Below are positions 46,701-60,100 of a DNA stretch of 64,000 bases, in pieces. The notes below the pieces were generated by a model that saw nothing but the letters and a program-made list of their open reading frames with translations, did no database searches and was not told the DNA's origin. Origin of the DNA: Diploscapter coronatus (taxonomy: Eukaryota; Nematoda; Chromadorea; Rhabditida; Rhabditidae); contig OZ038422.1 in NCBI GenBank assembly GCA_964036155.1, positions 59,667,201 to 59,731,200 of the forward strand. The letters are read 5' to 3'. The position numbers and the translations under genes are program-made. How positions within the stretch are numbered: position 1 is the first letter of the stretch; each line of letters starts with the position of its first letter.

Positions 46701-49700
46701 TGCTCGGTCGATTTTTATGAAATTTTAAAGGAACAGAATGCCCAAACAAAAGATCAAACTCTATTAGAAAATGCGGGAAAGTAAAACATTTATCCTCGAG
46801 AAAAAATAGGAAATCCGGAAAGAAAATAACTGCCTGGGATTCTGAGACTTGGATTTGATTGCCAGAGCATTCTCTTTGAAGACGAGATAATGACCCTGCC
46901 GTTTGATGGGAGAATATATGATCAGGCTTTCTTTTAGAAAAAAAACATTCACCAAGAAATTCGGAAAGTTCCCTAGCTCCATAAAAATAAAAAAGCTAAA
47001 TTTCTGGATCATTGTAAAATGCATTCATTTCCCAAATGGGGACAAAACAGTACGGAAAAGGAAGACTTGTTGTAAACAAATTTAGAGTTCTTCCATTTCC
47101 TCTTAAAATATATAGATTTTATAAAATTTGAAATATTTATTCATAAAAAATCATACTTCTAAAATTTCAAATGTTCACCCTTCCTAAAAACAATTCAGAG
47201 GCTCTACCGGCAAACCGAAGGGCATACAGCACACCACTGCCGGCTACATGGTCTATGCGTACATGACGATGAAGTGCAGCTTCGATGCGAAGCCCGATGA
47301 CGTTTACTGGTGCACGGCAGATTGCGGATGGATTACTGGTGGGGTTTTCTGAGAGTGAAAAGCTGGATCAAATTACTCGCCTCTGAACTCGATTTTCATC
47401 ATCTATGAAGGAAAATTTTAATTCAATTTTTGAATAAAAAATCATTAACCTCATTTCTAAAGAAAATGATAGAAAATTAAAAATAAGCTACAGGTCACTC
47501 CTACCTGCTATACGGCCCTCTGATGAACGGCCTAACAGGCGTCTGGTTCGAAGGAGTTCCTCTTCACCCCAGCCCATCCAGGTAGGATAATTCAAAAGTT
47601 CTAGAGTTAAAGTTCACTCGGCACATAAAAATATTAACTTTTCAGAATATGGAACATCGTCGACAATTACAAGGTCAACAAGTTGTACACCTCGCCCACC
47701 GCAGTTCGTGCTCTCTCCGCACTGGGCGATAAATGGGTCAAAGAGTGGGGTTTTTTTTCGAATTATTTTTCTAGCTTTTTTATCATGATACCAAAGATGG
47801 CTATCGTACCGGCCAAATTAAGTGAAAGTTCATGTGTTAAAGCGCGCCTTACGAGAAATGTGCGTATGAACTATGCGCAAAGAGAAGCTGAGTTCCAGAG
47901 AAAGAGTAGTACGCAATTTCGTGTCTCTTGCCTTCCCTATTCTTTCAATACACGCTTTCATTTAATTTGACCGCTACAATATTTATGATCAAATTCTTAC
48001 CTTATTTCTTGGGGGTTTTTTTTAGAAATGTTTTAAAGTGCATTTCTACAGAAATTCATTGAGATCGCTCTTTTTGGTCCATATACGGTCATTATTTTTG
48101 CTATCAAGCCTCAATAAATCCTCTTTAGAACATTCCAACAACGGAAAATCCTAAGATCATTCTTGATAATAATGCAGAAAAATGATATTTTTCAGAACTT
48201 CACGTTCCTCGTTACAACTGATCGGCACAGTTGGGGAGCCGATCAATCCGGCCGCGTGGCTCTGGCTGCACAGAGTGGCGGGGGAGAAGAATTGTGCCAT
48301 CGTGGACACCTATTGGCAGACCGAGACCGGAGGACACATGATCACTCCGCTGGTATTCAATTCAAGTTCAATTTTATTCCTTAAACTTGAAAGTTAGATT
48401 TTGAGAGAAATATTTGCCAGAATTTCCCAGAAATGAGATTTTTAAATGAATTTTTGGAAAATTGAAAAGTTTGAATGGATTTGAAGAAAAATCAGAAAAG
48501 GTGATTTTGAAGAAAAAAAAATAGTGAAAGTAGAAATTCCGAAAGTCACATTTTGGATTTTTGTAATTTATGAAAAAAAAAAAATTCCAGCCAGGCGCCA
48601 CCCCGACCAAGCCCGGCTCAGCTACGTTCCCCTTCTTCGGAGTGAATCCCGTGCTGCTCGACGCCGAGGGCCGTCAGATCGAAGGGCCGGGCGAAGGCAA
48701 CTTGTGCTTCGATCGCGCTTGGCCCGGCATGCTGCGAGGCGTTTATGGTGATAAGGAGAGGTGCGACGGGATTTGAAATTTAAAAAAAATAATCATTTTC
48801 GAAAATTCTAAAAAATGGATAAAATAATTGAAATCTAAAGGGTGAATTACAAAGGGATTTGCCAGAGATAATAAACTTAAACCTAAGATAATCAGATACG
48901 GCCTGTCGTAAAGGACGCCCACTTTTCAAAGTTGAGCGCTCTCTAAAAAGTGGGCGTCCTTTACGACAGGCCTCAGATACTAAAGGAATGAAAGGTGAGA
49001 TGAAAAAAAGTAATTAGAAGGAATCAAATTCAAGCTTAATTTATCGCTGAAAAGGATTTAACTAAATTTAGAAGACAAGTGTAAATTTTCAGATTCATGA
49101 AGACCTACTTCGCTCCATTCAAGGGCTACTACTGCACTGGGGACGGTGCTCGACGAGACGAGGACGGCTATCTGTGGATCACGGGCAGAGTCGACGATCT
49201 GATGAATGTCTCCGGGCATTTGCTCTCCACCGCAGAGATCGAAAGTGCCCTGGTTGCGCATGCCAATGTAAGCAATGGTTTTTTGTTGTTGAAAAAAATA
49301 AAGGTAGAAACACAATTTGAAGAAGAAATTCGAATTTTTATAATGAAAACGATGATAAATTTGGAAGAAGTAGAAATTCTGGAATAAAGAGAAAATTTCT
49401 GAAAAAAAAAATGATACAATTTTTGGAATGAAAATAGTATATTCTGAAGATAAAATCATGAATTTGAAAGGCGAATTTTTAAACAAACGAGTTGTGTTGA
49501 AATGAAAGAAAAGTATAAGAATTAAATTACAAATCAAGGTGGCCGAGGCAGCGGTGGTCGCCGCGCCCCACGACATCAAGGGCTCGTTCCCCTACGCGTT
49601 CGTCACGCTGAATGTCGGCGAGAAGCTCGACGCAAAACTGATCGGAGAACTCAAGCAGCTGGTTCGCGATAAGATAGGCGCCTTGGCCGTGCCTGATGTC

Positions 49701-50028
49701 ATTCAGGAAGCCCCCGGACTGCCTAAGACTAGATCTGGAAAGGTAGGGAGGAAAAGTATACAGCATAAAATAGCGAATCTTGAAAGAAGTCTTGAAAAAA
49801 GTGTAGGATTATCTTTGAAAAGATGAGAATGAAATTTTGAGATATCGATATTTTCTAAAGAGTTGTATCTAAAAAGAAAAAAAACAACAACATTTGAATT
49901 TTTAGGTAACTCGCAGAATCCTGCGCAAAATCGCGGAAGGCTGTGACACAGGACTGGGCGACGTGACGACGCTCGTTGACGAATCCATCATTTCCGAGCT
50001 CGTCAATGGCAGAAATCGTCTCGGATAA
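43741..50028 (+). CDS. ACSS2: Acetyl-CoA synthetase, cytosolic/nuclear ACSS2 type
   Basis: Exons 43741..43791, 44809..44958, 45049..45171, 45352..45408, 45524..45726, 45845..46022, 46203..46321, 47199..47338, 47494..47581, 47646..47744, 48196..48352, 48591..48760, 49093..49267, 49539..49742 and 49906..50028 total 2037 bases, 678 residues, as expected. Motifs: [24 protein letters not shown], the P-loop-like [10 protein letters not shown] (293-302), [57 protein letters not shown], and the catalytic Lys in TRSGK (K638), the target of regulatory acetylation in this family. It makes acetyl-CoA from acetate, ATP and CoA for lipid synthesis and histone acetylation. No mitochondrial presequence is visible. 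Exon 2 uses an unusual acceptor ending GAG and exon 14 one ending CAAG, so the exact N-terminal junction is less certain. Confidence 0.95.
48892..48980. repeat. Perfect fold-back MITE in an acetyl-CoA synthetase intron, with 8-bp target duplication
   Basis: A 27-bp left arm at 48900-48926 (starting GGCCTGTCGTAAAGGACGCC) is an exact reverse complement of 48946-48972, with a 19-base loop. The 73-base hairpin is flanked on both sides by TCAGATAC (48892-48899 and 48973-48980). The perfect arms and duplication indicate a recent insertion. The 8-bp duplication is hAT-like. It lies within the intron between exons 12 and 13. Confidence 0.85.
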
Positions 50029-53000
50029 ATTCAGCGAAAAATTCGAGAAACTCAAAAAATCAGCTCTCTAAAATCCGCCAATTTTAGACTTCAATTGTTT
50101 GTGAATTTCACTCGCTTCTAATGAAATGACTTTGTAAAGATGAGTGAAGTTTGCAAATTAACTCGAAAAATCGTGTACAATTTAGTTTTCTGAATAATTC
50201 ATCAAGAAAACTACTAGTCTGTAGAATTCACCAACTTTACTAATCAAAAATTTGTACGATTTTTCTTGGTGAATTATACAGAAAATCGCACAATCCACTT
50301 TTTATCTCAACTTACCCTAACATTTATTCTCGTTTTTGGGAAAATCCACCTTTTTCTTCCCTAGCAATACTGTTTTAGCGCCACAAGTTGGAGAAATTTT
50401 TTGTTTAGATCTTATAAATTTCTGATCTTCTAATTTGTAAATTTCGCTAGTCATTCCTTTTAAAGAGAAATGTCGTGTTGTGTCAATTTTCTGGCAATTG
50501 CTAAATGACGGAGTGCTCAAGTTAAAGATCGGCGAGAGGATGAAATTTGAAAGAGATATTGTGGAAAAGACGCACTCCGCCATAACGAGCCTCCTCCATT
50601 TAGTAATTACCCTATTTTATTCCTGTAAAATTCACATGTCATTATGGAATCAGCTGCATCGGATATATTTATTTGATTGGATATTGTTGAATAAAGTCAA
50701 TTAGAAGTTAGAATTTAGGCTAATTTCGGGAGATACTCAGTTTGTTAGTTGTAGTGAAATACCATTTGTTCTGAGGTGATTAATTTTAGTATATTTGAAT
50801 TTGGATGTTGAAAATTCGACTCGATCTCGTACTTCAAGGGAGCAACAACAAAGGATAATTCAGACCTGAAACTCAAAATTCAAGGTTGGATGAAAAAATG
50901 AGAACTGAAATTCCAGAAGCTTTTCAAAAATTAACGAAAGATGCAGAGATGCGGAATTTTACTTTCAAAAATGTAAAAATCCAAAAATGCCAGTATTTCA
51001 TATTCTGGGACTAATCTTTAGAGTCAAGGTACGCCGATTTTTTCTTAAAAATCTACTAAAATTGAACGGGAAAGTTTTTTCTCTATACTGATGGCCTCCC
51101 TCTTGAATTCTCTACTTCGATCCTTTATCTGCTCGGATCCGTCTAGTTTTCGGTTCCAACTTTTTTGGTTCAATTAGGTCATTCCGCTCGTATTTCTTAG
51201 AAATATCTCCCAGAACCCCTCTGAATTTTTGGATTTCGAATCGCGTTTCTGCCAATTTTGGATATTCCCATTTTTGATAGCTTCATTTGTTGCGAGATAA
51301 CAAACGACTCAGGTAATTTATCTGAAATTCCCAGAATTTTGCTATTTTAATGACATCATTTTGAGAATAGATATGGGAAAGAATTTATTTTGACAGATTT
51401 TTAGAAAGATAACGAAATTTAGGTCTTAAGTGGACTTTAAACTTCCCTCTTCAACAAACTCAGACATTTTAAAAACGAACTATTGTTGCTAGTGAAAAAT
51501 TCGATATCTTCTTTGAACAGTTCTATCTGAAATCAGACTTTTTGAGTTAATTGGTTTTCTCGGGACTTAGATATTTTCCAACCTAGACTTTGACTTTTAT
51601 GAAGTTCTTCTGGAAGTGAATAATGCGAAGAAATGAAGATCTGCCTTCCTTTCTTGCGCTGCTTCTGTCTTGTGCAGCTCTCCTGCAGGGCCCTCAGCTA
51701 ATTGCATTCCGCACCACCTTTCTGACTCCCTCGCCTATCCCTTTCCTTATTTTCCTCTCATTCCATCTCCATCCATCCTTTATTTTCCCTGCTTCTCTTT
51801 CTTTTTTACTCTTCTCGTTTCAAACATATTCCAAGTCCCGAATATCATTATAATCCTTTTCTTTTTTCCGTAACTTTTCGATAAGTTTCGAAAATTTTGG
51901 GTTCAAACTTCATGAACTCTAAAACTCGGACTTCTCTAGAATTTTGCTTATCTTTTCAAAAAATGTTTATTGAATTTTGGTTCCAGTTTTATTTTAAAAA
52001 TGAAAGAGCATGACGTTGGGTTTTTCGCTGTGGGTCTTCTTTCAACTTTGATCTAAACTTTACAAAAATGGCAAAAAATGATTTTTCTGAGGGAGATAGT
52101 TCTTGTTCGTTTCAATTTGCTTTTGGGCGATTGGTTCCGTTCTTTCTTTTCTTCTCCCTACCTCCAAAAGGGGTATTTGTTATTCCGTTCAGTGCCTCAT
52201 TATGTTGTTCGATGTGTGGTTGGTCTTTCACGGGGTTTTTTTATCCGAGCGTAATTCTAGAATCGAGCTTCCCTTTCTATGATTATTTCCTAAATTTAGT
52301 CATACCTTCCCCTCATTTTTATTCCAGTTTTATTCTAATAGCTTCGTTTTTTCAAGAAAATGATGCCAAATTTAGTCATGCATATTCCTTTTTTCTCAAT
52401 TTTTTTTTCCATATTTGGTCGTATTTGCCCTGTCTATTCTAACATCTTACTTCCTCTATATTAGGTTTCATTAGACAGACTATACTTGAAATTTTTTTCC
52501 AAAATTGAGCCTAGTTCACTGTTTGATATTTGAATTTTCGTGAGCTGCATTTTAATGACGCCGAATGTCTGCAGTTTATTTCATTTATGTGGCTAAAGAT
52601 CGACCGTGAGACTATTTTGATATGGTGCGCAATACCTGAAGAAAAAAATCTAGGTTGCTTTTTCTTTGTGGCTAAGAATAGGGTATAAAACGGTCATGAT
52701 ACGACATACCTAATTCGGATAGAAAATAGTTTGCTCTAATTCTTTGAAGCAGTAAATCCGGGATCCTTCTTTATTCCTTCATTCTTTCTTCTTTGGCAAA
52801 AATGTGTCTGTTTCGATTTTCGCCGTGCACATTTTCCCTGCACAAATCCTCGCGTCACTCGAAAACGAAAAACGCGAAAAATCGAATTAAATCCGTCGCG
52901 GCTCGCCTTTGTGCTGTTTCGAAACGCGCGTGAAGTTCGATGACCATGATTTTACAAACTTTAAAAAAATGAATTTCGGAGTTGAAGTCGACATTTTGCC

Positions 53001-55184
53001 ACTTCAAATTTCTATTTTATCTTTTATAGCGATTTTTACTTCTAGAACTTCAATGATATTGAATTTGGATTTAGGAGAAAACGTTTGCAAATCAATTTAA
53101 TTTTGTCATCTCCTGAACACCTTAATTTCAATTTGTAGCTTATATTTTATCTTTAGTTTTCGAGTTTTGATTCAATTTTTTCACTTCAAAATCTGAAATT
53201 TGTTTTGAACTTGAGTTTCCCTAACTCCTGAAATAGCTTTTCATCTGTCACATTGGCGCAGCCCCTTACTCGTTCATTCATTTAAAACCAGATCGACCCT
53301 TGGACTGACTTACTTCTTTCTTCATTCTGCTCTGACTCTATCCCCTATCTCGTATCTCTGCTGCACCGCATTTCTCCCATTCCCATAACTTGTCTTTATG
53401 GCTTTGTACACTGAGCTTTCCTTCCTCTGTGCGCATTTTCGAAGAAGGCCGCTTCACTCCTATAATTCTTATAATTAGAAATTCCCCCCGTCGTTATCTG
53501 ATATGATATCATAACGCTTCGTCTCGTGATAAGGGTGATAAGCTAAATCAACTCTCTCGCCTCTCCTCACTCTTTGTGAAATGTAGAAATTATGACGGCT
53601 AGTTTGCAAATGCGCGCTCTAGATGAAACGGAAAGCTGCCTGGTGTAAATGAGGAGCCGACGAAAAGAATAAAATAGTTGAGTAATGCCGGCGAGAGACA
53701 ACATGGATAGGCTAGAGAGGCAAGGACAGAAAGGAGTTGAGAATTAGTCTTAGCTCCCTCTCGTTCATCTCCTCTCTTAGAAGAACCGAGTTGAGTTGAT
53801 ACATGCAGTTCGGTTTCGAGATAAGACCAACTGTTTTCGAGCTGAGATTTTCACCGTCTGAATTCTCCTCATTTTCCGCACTCCCTGACAATATCTCAAC
53901 CTCTCTCCCTATACCCACAGGCCATTTCTACGTAAATCAATATCGTCTTACCTTCGGCGCACGGCGGCACCCCGTGGCGGATTTTTTTTTCGTAAATTTC
54001 AAAAATTGTCAAAACTAATTCTTTCTTTCAGCGTCAGCGAGAAAACTTGTATTGAAATAGGGGTTTTATCCCCGCTTCTTTTTCAGTGCGAGAGGGCTTT
54101 TAATCCCATAGAATTTTCATGAAGTGTCCATCATTTCACACATTTTTGCACACTCGCTACCCTCGAATTTTATTTTATTCAGCTCATATAACTTGGAACT
54201 TCAACGATTTCTGGCCTGAGTTTTCATCTCGAAATTCTGTCTGTTTTAGATGTTATTATATTTTGAAATTACACGAGAGAAACACACATCCATATTCTGG
54301 TAGAGGAAGAATTTGAGGACATATCGGCAAATTTGGATTGAGTCTATACAAAAGACGGGAGGGATAAGGGATAAAGAGAAGAGACATTTGGGGTGGATGG
54401 AGAGATGTTGTGAATAAGGACGTGAAATTGAGAGCGCGAAGAGAAGAGATACACAAAGAGTGCGAATGTATGATTGTGTTAAACGAAGCATAAAACAGCG
54501 CTCTGCTGGCCGCAGGGCTTGAATCTCGATTTTCTTGCGAGCAAGAAGAGAAATGCCGAATTCTGAATCTGAATGCTCGAATTCTGTGGTTCTTCTCGCA
54601 CCAGTTTTTCTTACTAGTCTCTCTTTCCTCTCCGTCTTTTCTGTGCTGCTTCAAGATTTTCATAAACCCTAGAATATTCACAATGCCCATCATCTTATTA
54701 CTTCGTAGCAGTGCATGAAAAATTTCTGTCGAGTTTTATTTGCGAAGAGTAGATTTTCAGATTCCATTTTAGGGCGATATGATGTAATTTCGGTATATCT
54801 TGGTTTTTGATGACAAGATTTTGAAAATTCAGTATTTTTGCATCTAAATTCTCCTTCTCTACTGCAAAAATACCTTTAGCTTCAATTTCTCCGTACATTT
54901 TTCTTAATCATCACTATTTTATTACCTATTTTCGAGCGTCAATAGGTATTTTCGTCTTTCGAGATCAGTTGATTATTGGAGTTGAACAAGTTGTCGTTTT
55001 CTTGTCTATAGGATTGAGAATTGATCGATTTGATATTGAATCCGTTTTTATCTCTATCCTTTATCATTATACATCTTACTCTCTATATCTTTATCCCCCA
55101 GGCAGCTGCTAGCAGAAGCTGTCTGTTTCTCTGCGTCTCTGCGCTCTTCCTTTGTGTGCGGCTTGGCTAATCACACCACTGCAG
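50029..55184. other. Long T-rich region, no gene assigned
   Basis: It follows the acetyl-CoA synthetase stop. An AATAAA lies near 50690. The plus strand is pyrimidine-rich, giving hydrophobic open frames (for example 52068..52442, 124 codons, rich in Phe and Ser) that look like composition artefacts. A GC-rich spot at 53955-53980 (GGCGCACGGCGGCACCCCGT) is unexplained. No coding exon could be supported. Confidence 0.4.
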
Positions 55185-57124
55185 TGATATGTCAATCGAC
55201 CGACGACAGAGTCAGATATAGAGAAACAGACGGAGGGGTGAGAGTAATCCAAATGCATAATCATGCACTTTGTTGCATTTAGGAAAGTTTACCGTATTTG
55301 GGAGTTTTTTTTTTGCAAAAATGGTAATTTCTTCTCAAGAATCGAACTTTTTTCAATGAAGAACAGCATTTTTCCCTAAAAATAGGTTTAAATAGTTTCT
55401 TTCTGTTTTTTTTTTATTATTTTCTTCCTTTTAGTTTTCAGAAAACTTATGGAGATTCTTGTTTAAAAAAATTGAATTTTGTGCACTTGCCTTAAATTAA
55501 TACTGTTTAATGAAGATCATTAGCTCTTTCATAGAAAAATCAAGGATGTACGGAGTTTTTTCAGAGAAAGAAGACGCAAGAAATTGTGTAGAGTTCGGGT
55601 TGAATTTGAGTCTATTGTATCATATTATGAATATTAACATAACATACTATTTTTCGCGTCTTTTTCTCTGAAAGAACTCAGTGCATCCCCGAGTAAAATT
55701 CATCTAAATATTTTTTTCTTATAGAATTTGATTGAAAACTTTTCATTCCTCTTTAATTTCTCGAAGAAAGTACTCAAAAGCTTTATCTGAACATCTCTCT
55801 TCATGCCCATTAGAATGATCGAACACTCTCGACTAACGATGCTAACGATAAAATGAATTCAAATTCACTCTGCTCTTTTCCCTAAGGAACTTGGCCAACT
55901 CGTTCTCCTTCTCCTTTCATGGGACAGACAGATAAAAGCATGCAAATCTGTTCACTGTAAAATTCGCAAGGTTTAAAATTTGCCTAATTTAAATATTCAT
56001 ATTTTTAAAAATGAGTGACGTTTAAAGTGGGTAAATTTGAGTGATTCTAAAAATTTTAATCACTGTAAAATTCCCAGTTCCTTGTATACTTCACCAAAAA
56101 TCATCACAACCCGTTTGTAAAATTTTTCAAGGTTTAAGGCCAGGAAATGTAGGAAAAGAAGAAAAATAGCTGACCAATTTTGCAAGAAGTCAAAATTTAA
56201 TCATGTGTAACTTCATTAACTTTTTTAAGAATAAGCGAAGTTTAATCTTAGTGTTCTTATAATGTGATTTTGCTGCAGATATATGAAATGCTCTCAGATA
56301 AGCGATTTTCTCACCGATTTTTTGCCTAATTTCTAAAATTCGCTCTCAGCTGACGTGAATTTGGAATTATCCACGGGTTTTCACAAATGAAATTTTTGCT
56401 CGTTTAGCACGAATTTTTCAGTCGCACTTTAGCGGCAGATAAGCCGCATTTAATTCATGCTAAGCCTGAACTTTTGTTTTTTTCAAAGCCTTGACAAACG
56501 AGTAGAAATGAGTCGAATTGGAAAGATTCTTACATCATTATATTCCTCAGGAGACGTAGTTTCATAGCATCACAGAATTTGATCAAAGTTGATAACAGTT
56601 GATAGAGTACGAAGCACTAGTACGAGGGTAGTGAGACTAGGCTCATGCTTCTTCCTAGCTCGAGCTTAACACGAGGGTGGCTAACTTTTGAGCAAAATTG
56701 CTACCACAGGCTTTAGGCGGGTTTGTTAGTTTCGTTGCGTCTTATTCTTTATCCTCACTTTCTCTCCCAGATGAGCTCCTTTATTCTTCGTATTTCCATC
56801 TTTGGACCCTCCTATTTTCCTCTGCTCTATAAATCGAGTCTGCGTTTATCAAACGACTTTCATTAGCCTTCCACTATTTTCGCCTCCCTCATTATTTTAC
56901 TCTCTCTCCCACTCAATTTTTACTATAAATTGGCTCAGTGATAAGGTAGAGAATTTCAGGTTGACGTTGGAAAAAGAAGGCAAAATAATGACGAAGAAAG
57001 AAGGACCTTCGTAAGCAGCAAGGAAATTTCGAATGCCAACCAGCCAGACGCTACAGGGCCCAACCGATTTTCCAAGGCGGTAGCTGATTTTTTCGGCCGA
57101 CTTTTCGGAATCGGAGCAAAATGA
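55185..57124 (+). CDS. Two candidate exons of an unrecognised gene (3' end)
   Basis: Exon 55185..55237 follows a CACTGCAG acceptor and ends at a GTGAGA donor. In the third frame it reads ICQSTDDRVRYRETDGG. Exon 56960..57124 follows AATTTCAG and continues in phase with 54 codons: VDVGKRRQNNDEERR, then ISNANQPDATGPNRFSK and AVADFFGRLFGIGAK, then TGA. Codons favour the purine-first pattern of coding DNA, unlike the surrounding T-rich sequence. No start codon or 5' exon was found and the protein is not recognised. Alternatively both exons are 5' untranslated exons of the gene that may start at the overlapping ATG at 57121. Confidence 0.35.
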
Positions 57125-60100
57125 GAGCGGTACGTCAAATTTTTTTCTTTTCAAAGAAAAATTTGAAAATTTTAAGACATACCAAGATTAATCTCTGAAA
57201 ATAAGGTTTTTATTCTGATTTTCTTTAGAAAAAAAATCATAAGATATGCGACATGATATTCGAAAAAAAAACTTCCTACCCCTCTCGATGGTAATTAATG
57301 TCTTGAAATTTTCAAAGTACCTAAAAGGGTTTTTTATTTGAGGTGATCTTTATCATTTACATTGTAAAATTTTGTCATATGATAGAGCCTCGAACTTCAA
57401 AGAATCGCTTTCAAGGAAATATCGAAAATACAATTTCACTCAGTTATGTTCATTAACGAACGCAAGCCACGTTTGTTTTACCCCCAAAATACGTGTATCG
57501 CGGAGAAAACATTCCAGACGGTATGGGCATCTTCTCTCCCTTTTCCTCTCCTTAAAAAGAACAACTTTTCTCACCTGTATTGAATCATAGGAGCAGGATA
57601 ATATATTTTTACCGCTTAAAAAAGGCAGGGTATCATAAATAGTGACAAAAGGGCGCCTAATATTGAAATACGATAATAGGCGTTTGACACGCCCACCGAA
57701 ATCTGCAAAAGTTTTGTATGCAAGAGCTTTCGTTAATGAACATGACCGAGTGAGTTTCCTCTAAAACCCTCAAATTCCAATTCATTTCGCGTTGTGATGG
57801 TGAGTAGATTCATTCAAAAGGCAAATTTGTATCTGCGAAAAAACATTAACTTATTCGTAGCTAACTGCAACAAATGTGAAAATATTGGAAAATCCATGAG
57901 TTTCTATGAAATTCAAGCTAAAAATTTGAATTTTCCGAAATTTACAAAAAAAAAAAAACTTTAATCTCAAAAATGGTAAAAGTGGGGATGTTGCACAAAA
58001 TAACAATGAAATGAATATGAAAATGCATTGATTGGCCTGGTTACTGTCAAAAACGTGGCTGATATTGAATTTATTATCATTTCGTCGTTTTGCAAAATTA
58101 AAAAATGACCATTTTTGCAAAAAAGTGTAAAATGACGTAGTGCGTATTTGAATATGGATTTTTGAAAAATTCACCCACTTTGAATTAGAAATAATGATCA
58201 CAATGAAAAAAAATGGATGCAACCTGGAAAAGTGGTTGCATCGTTGCATACGAAATAGTAAAGGCGGAGAGTCTTTTTCCTAACAATTGCTATACTATTT
58301 CGCATGTAACGACGATGCTACGATGCAACTACTTTTCCAAATTGCCAAAAATGGATGAATTTTCCAAAAATTCAAATTTCTCGGATAGAAAGCTTTCTGT
58401 GAGTGTTATCGTGATTGATTGCAGACGACGCAGCACCACCCCTCGACGCACACCTTTAACCCGTTCGCACAGGTACGTCCTCATAGAAATTTTACTTGGG
58501 AACATTTTCCCCCAAACATTCCCGTCTTTCCTAATTTTGGGAGGAAAATGTTCCTATTCAAAGAAACTCACGATAAATACATGCATTGTGCAGTCGTCGT
58601 AATGTGAGGCACAGAAATGCAGGAATTACGGCTTCTTGTAATGGTCACTATATTTTGAGGAAAGTGATCCTAAAAACCAGGTGAATCGAACTAGAATGCA
58701 AAAACCATCACTAACTGTAACACTAGCCGATGTGACTTGGTGCGTGTAAATTCATATAGATGCTGCTCCGATTAATTTAAAATAGGGGCTTTTCCATAAA
58801 TATCATCCTGGACTCGTCCATCTCCGTCCTCCCTAATGCATAATTGGCTACCCCTCGACTCATGTTCCTGTCTGCATCTCATTCGTCTCTTGTTTTCCTT
58901 TACTATCTCGCCTCGCAAAGTTATTGAAATGGCGTCCTGTGTTCTCCTCTTTCATCATCATCATTTTTGCAGTCTTTTGATGCTTCTATGCCCTGGGCGC
59001 GTTTCAGTTTCTTTCTTTCAACTTAAAACCTCCTCATATCATCACTCCGTGCCGGTGTATTTTTATGCTTCTTTGCAACTCTCAAAATCAAGCGCTCTCT
59101 AGCCGAAGCTCATCTCAACCAGACATATTTTCCTAATTGCTAGTCCTCCAGCAAAATGTTGAAGTCGATATATCAACATAAGCACTTTTGAGTTGATTTA
59201 TTCAAACTTAATTTTGACTGGATTTTAGATGATTTCTTGAAATTCAAAGAATTATTTAGATAGAATTGGCATAGTCAAAGTTCCATTTGATTTTTGCGGA
59301 GTTTTCTTGGAATTCGGGAACAAAGGCTACGTTTAAGTTAGACAGACGATATATTCAAATTTCCGGGATTTTTCAATAATTTCTGGCCAGAATTCTAAGA
59401 ACCCGTTAGGGTCTGATATGTTTTTACAAGTCGCTGAGAAAAATGATGTTATATGAATCTAATTATGATTACCCTATAACCCAATTTATGCTTCAAGCAG
59501 CTTTCTTTTTCTGTTTCCGTTTTTTTTTCTCGAATCCATGATGCAGCCCATCTTTCTCACATTCCTTTTTAAGCATTCTTGCAATTCGAAAATCTCCCTC
59601 CGAGGAGTTTTCAAATTGTTTCGAATTATAAGGGAACTTTTCTGAATCTTTAGATCCCTCTCAAAAATCCCTTAGAGTCTTTGAAAATGAGATTTTTATC
59701 GACATTTGGCCTGGAGCTTTATGAATTAGGTGTTGACACGAGAGTCTCTTCTTCCTCGCATAATTCAAAGAAAAGGTTTCAACTTCTAAAGAGTTTTCTT
59801 TTGATACAAATTTTCATATTTTCATTAGAGATCAGAAATTGAACATTCCGATCTTGCATTTTTAAGATTCAAAAATCTAGTGGCAGTTTTACCCATAGAC
59901 TCATGCTCCCCATGAATTTTTCCTGGACCTCAAAATCTTCAAAAAGAAATAAAACTTGTGAAAATCAGCTTTTTCGAAAAATCGGGATTTTCAAGATATA
60001 GCAGCAAAAGGGGGATATTTGATTTATTTACTGGTCTTCCAGGGCGAATTCGCTATTTTCTTCGTGTCACTGCATCACTGCCTTTCGGAGCATCTAGTGT

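Noticed and set aside
3925..50028. Idea of a metabolic cluster (citrate carrier and acetyl-CoA synthetase together)
   Set aside because: They are 37 kb apart with unrelated genes between and no shared regulation visible. Coincidence is more likely.
52068..52442. 124-codon Phe/Ser-rich open frame
   Set aside because: T-rich sequence gives such hydrophobic frames by chance. There is no signal-peptide logic, splice support or family resemblance.
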